DNA of 7,760 nt. It comes from CAYXVF01 sp964468125 (GTDB lineage Bacteria; Myxococcota; XYA12-FULL-58-9; CAYXVF01). Position 1 is the first letter of the stretch. The number at the start of each line of letters is the position of its first letter. The translations under genes and the position numbers were made by a program. A model generated the notes under the pieces. It saw nothing but the letters and a program-made list of their open reading frames with translations. It ran no database searches and was not told the DNA's origin. The DNA lies in the NCBI GenBank assembly GCA_964468125.1, contig CAYXVF010000172.1:1-7760 (forward strand). The letters are read 5' to 3'. Of this stretch, positions 6,505-7,760 are shown one piece after another.

Positions 6505-7541
6505 CACTTCACTCCTTCGTAGTCATCGACCGCAAATGGGTCGCTCTGAGGTCGACGCGACACCCAGAACGAGCCCCGCGCGAGATTCAAATAGGTCTGT
6601 TCTCGAGTGCGAGCGTGAGACGGACTCGGGCGATGAACGTCACCGGAACGGCCCGCCGGATACCAGCGATCCGAGCGATCGTATCGCCTCGAACGGTCCG
6701 CGTCGCTCCAGGGTGCGTCATAGACCCGCCGCATCAGCTCCGTTGCCGAGATCACCGGTGCCGACCGCCTGTCCGAAGGCATATAGAACAAGCCGCCGAG
6801 AAGCCGCTCGTTGATCGGCTTAACGTTCACGTCGGGATGCTCCGGACTAAAGCCTGGAACGTCGGTGAATGTGGAGGTCCATCCGCCGAAGTGAAAGCCT
6901 GCCTTCTGAAACAAGGCGATGGCCTTCTCGTTGAGCGATTCGGGTCGCGTTGCGCCCATCTCGTCTTCCCGTGCCATCAAAACGTGGAGCACGAGCGGCC
7001 CTTTGTAGAGCTGCTTCGCGTAGTCGAGGAGCGTGTTGGCCAACCCCGCCCGAAGCACCTGAGGATGGACTGCGAGGCCGCCGAGGTAAATGAAGCGGCC
7101 GCCCTCGAAGATCGCCTGCACTTCCGCCGCACTCTCCGGCAAGAGCCGATGGTGTTCCGGAGGTATCGGGAGAAGGTGCGGGAGGCTGGCGGTGATCACG
7201 GCGGTGGGGCGACCCTGCGCATCTTTCGTCATCAGGTGCTCGCGCCGCACCATCGCGTCGCGGGCTGAGGCGAGCGCGCCCGGCGGATGCACGAGGGCGC
7301 CGTTGCGGCGGTCGACACCCGGACCATCGAAGGTATAGGGCAGCGTGAGCGAAGGCAGTTGGCTAAAGGCGGCCGCGTCCGACGGATGCGCGACTCCGAC
7401 CCAGTGCGCCGCGCTATCGACGTCGATCGGTCCGAGAGCGGTCCGTGTCTGGCGCTCGAGCTGCTTTTCGAGCGCCAACGCGGCGAAACCCCGAAACGGG
7501 TTCTGCCCTGGCAGGGCGTCCTGGCGATAGAAGTCAACCAT
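6504..7541 (-). CDS. GNAT-like acetyltransferase domain protein, 345 aa
   Basis: Probable acyl-CoA-dependent N-acyltransferase of the GNAT superfamily; acceptor unknown. The GNAT-like core lies about 148-222: GRFIYLGGLAVHPQVLRAGL gives beta4 and the start of the CoA-binding helix, followed by ANTLLDYAKQL, the beta5 strand GPLVLHVLMA (181-190), and NEKAIALFQKAGFHFGGW (204-221), the classic C-terminal 'N..A...Y.K.GF' element. The Q/R-x-x-G-x-G/A loop is degenerate (LRAGLA, 163-168). The 147 residues before it and 120 after it, including a basic, probably disordered stretch (284-315), match nothing I recognise. I prefer the ATG at 7541; the frame stays open to a GTG at 7733, but that extension is low in typical protein character and overlaps inverted repeats. 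Ribosome binding site is weak. Overlaps the LysR-type gene by one base and likely heads that transcript. Confidence 0.75.
   Translation of the reverse strand: MVDFYRQDALPGQNPFRGFAALALEKQLERQTRTALGPIDVDSAAHWVGVAHPSDAAAFSQLPSLTLPYTFDGPGVDRRNGALVHPPGALASARDAMVRREHLMTKDAQGRPTAVITASLPHLLPIPPEHHRLLPESAAEVQAIFEGGRFIYLGGLAVHPQVLRAGLANTLLDYAKQLYKGPLVLHVLMAREDEMGATRPESLNEKAIALFQKAGFHFGGWTSTFTDVPGFSPEHPDVNVKPINERLLGGLFYMPSDRRSAPVISATELMRRVYDAPWSDADRSRRYDRSDRWYPAGRSGDVHRPSPSHARTREQTYLNLARGSFWVSRRPQSDPFAVDDYEGVK
6512..6517 (-). promoter_or_regulatory. Shine-Dalgarno deciding the LysR-type start
   Basis: The minus strand reads AAGGAG here, inside the last codons of the acetyltransferase gene, seven bases before the ATG at 6504. 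The spacing favours that ATG over the GTG at 6507, which would be only four bases away. Confidence 0.65.
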
Positions 7542-7611
7542 GAGCGACACCCCAGTTATCGCGAAAAGCTGTCTTCCTGTTGTGTGCCATCTCCGATCGG
7601 AATCGCCTGTT

Positions 7612-7642
7612 AGACGGTCGTCCCGCCCGTCTGAGAGCGGGA
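7612..7642. repeat. Two interlocked 6-bp inverted repeats (pseudoknot topology)
   Basis: AGACGG (7612-7617) pairs with CCGTCT (7627-7632), and TCCCGC (7621-7626) pairs with GCGGGA (7637-7642). The left arm of the second pair lies in the loop of the first, so the two stems interlock as in an H-type pseudoknot, with connecting segments of three, zero and four bases. It is about 70 bases upstream of the acetyltransferase ATG. In RNA from either strand the stems could form together or compete. Chance occurrence in GC-rich DNA is possible. Confidence 0.45.
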
Positions 7643-7680
7643 ATTGTCGGTGTGTAAGCCGCGGAGGGTGCACGCGTCGA

Positions 7681-7703
7681 AGACTCGCGCGGGGTGCGAG
7701 TCT
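7681..7703. repeat. Perfect 8-bp inverted repeat
   Basis: AGACTCGC (7681-7688) and GCGAGTCT (7696-7703) are exact inverted copies with a seven-base loop (GCGGGGT); the stem can extend by three pairs through a single-base bulge (TCG at 7677-7679 with CGA at 7704-7706). It could be an operator half-site pair, or a weak terminator for a gene outside the window. No adequate T run follows on either strand. Confidence 0.5.
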
Positions 7704-7760
7704 CGATTTGGCCCTCAGTCGGCCAGGCTTCACACGGCTGGGTCGAGGCGAAGGCGCGGG

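Larger units (their letters stand above)
7542..7760. other. Non-coding end region upstream of the acetyltransferase
   Basis: No convincing gene is seen in these 219 bases. Frames are open on both strands, as is common at this base composition, but their translations are arginine-rich and lack protein character. The region presumably holds the promoter and 5' leader of the acetyltransferase/LysR unit; I could not pick a promoter with confidence. It contains two inverted-repeat structures, listed separately. Confidence 0.55.

Noticed and set aside
5827..6522. 231-codon plus-strand frame opposite the LysR-type gene
   Set aside because: The minus strand encodes a clear LysR-type regulator; the plus frame has no recognisable domain.
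7542..7733. 64-codon N-terminal extension of the acetyltransferase from a GTG at 7733
   Set aside because: The added sequence is arginine-rich without protein character, overlaps the inverted repeats, and the ATG at 7541 starts a more natural N-terminus.
7650..7760. Plus-strand frame open from a GTG to the window edge
   Set aside because: Only about 37 codons, basic and low in protein character, no ribosome binding site; cannot be supported as a partial gene.

Overview
This is a GC-rich bacterial chromosomal segment with tightly packed genes. No RNA gene, transposase, integrase, CRISPR array or phage gene is visible. The mix of genes (a very short-leader amidase, rph and rdgB, a TIGR01777-type epimerase, a phosphodiester glycosidase domain protein, many GTG starts) would fit a Myxococcota-like (former Deltaproteobacteria) genome. 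That placement is inferred from gene content only.

Layout. Positions 31-200 hold five imperfect copies of a 27-base repeat separated by pyrimidine-rich spacers, lying just past the 3' end of an unrecognised 208-codon gene on the minus strand (210-836). A 74-base divergent gap separates that gene from a plus-strand operon (911-4626) of five genes: N-acetylmuramoyl-L-alanine amidase, RNase PH (rph), non-canonical purine NTP pyrophosphatase (rdgB), a TIGR01777-family NAD(P)-binding epimerase-like protein, and a membrane-anchored metallo-beta-lactamase-fold protein with a degenerate metal site. The last three junctions are all four-base GTGA stop/start overlaps, so the genes are probably translationally coupled.

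The operon collides with a minus-strand block (4595-7541). The 3' end of the MBL-fold gene overlaps by 32 bases the 3' end of a membrane-anchored phosphodiester glycosidase (NAGPA-domain) gene. Upstream of that gene on the minus strand are a LysR-type regulator and a GNAT-like acetyltransferase, which overlap by one base and form a two-gene unit transcribed acetyltransferase first. The final 219 bases (7542-7760) carry no convincing gene but contain two compact inverted-repeat structures upstream of the acetyltransferase.

Functionally, rph (tRNA 3' trimming) and rdgB (nucleotide-pool sanitation) are housekeeping, and the amidase acts on peptidoglycan. The jobs of the epimerase, MBL-fold and glycosidase proteins cannot be read from sequence. 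I found no clear new multi-gene system. The items most worth a second look are the repeat array with its interleaved TTCTC/GAGAA arms, the MBL-fold protein with lost metal ligands, the in-frame mini-ORF ahead of the amidase, and the interlocked inverted repeats upstream of the acetyltransferase.
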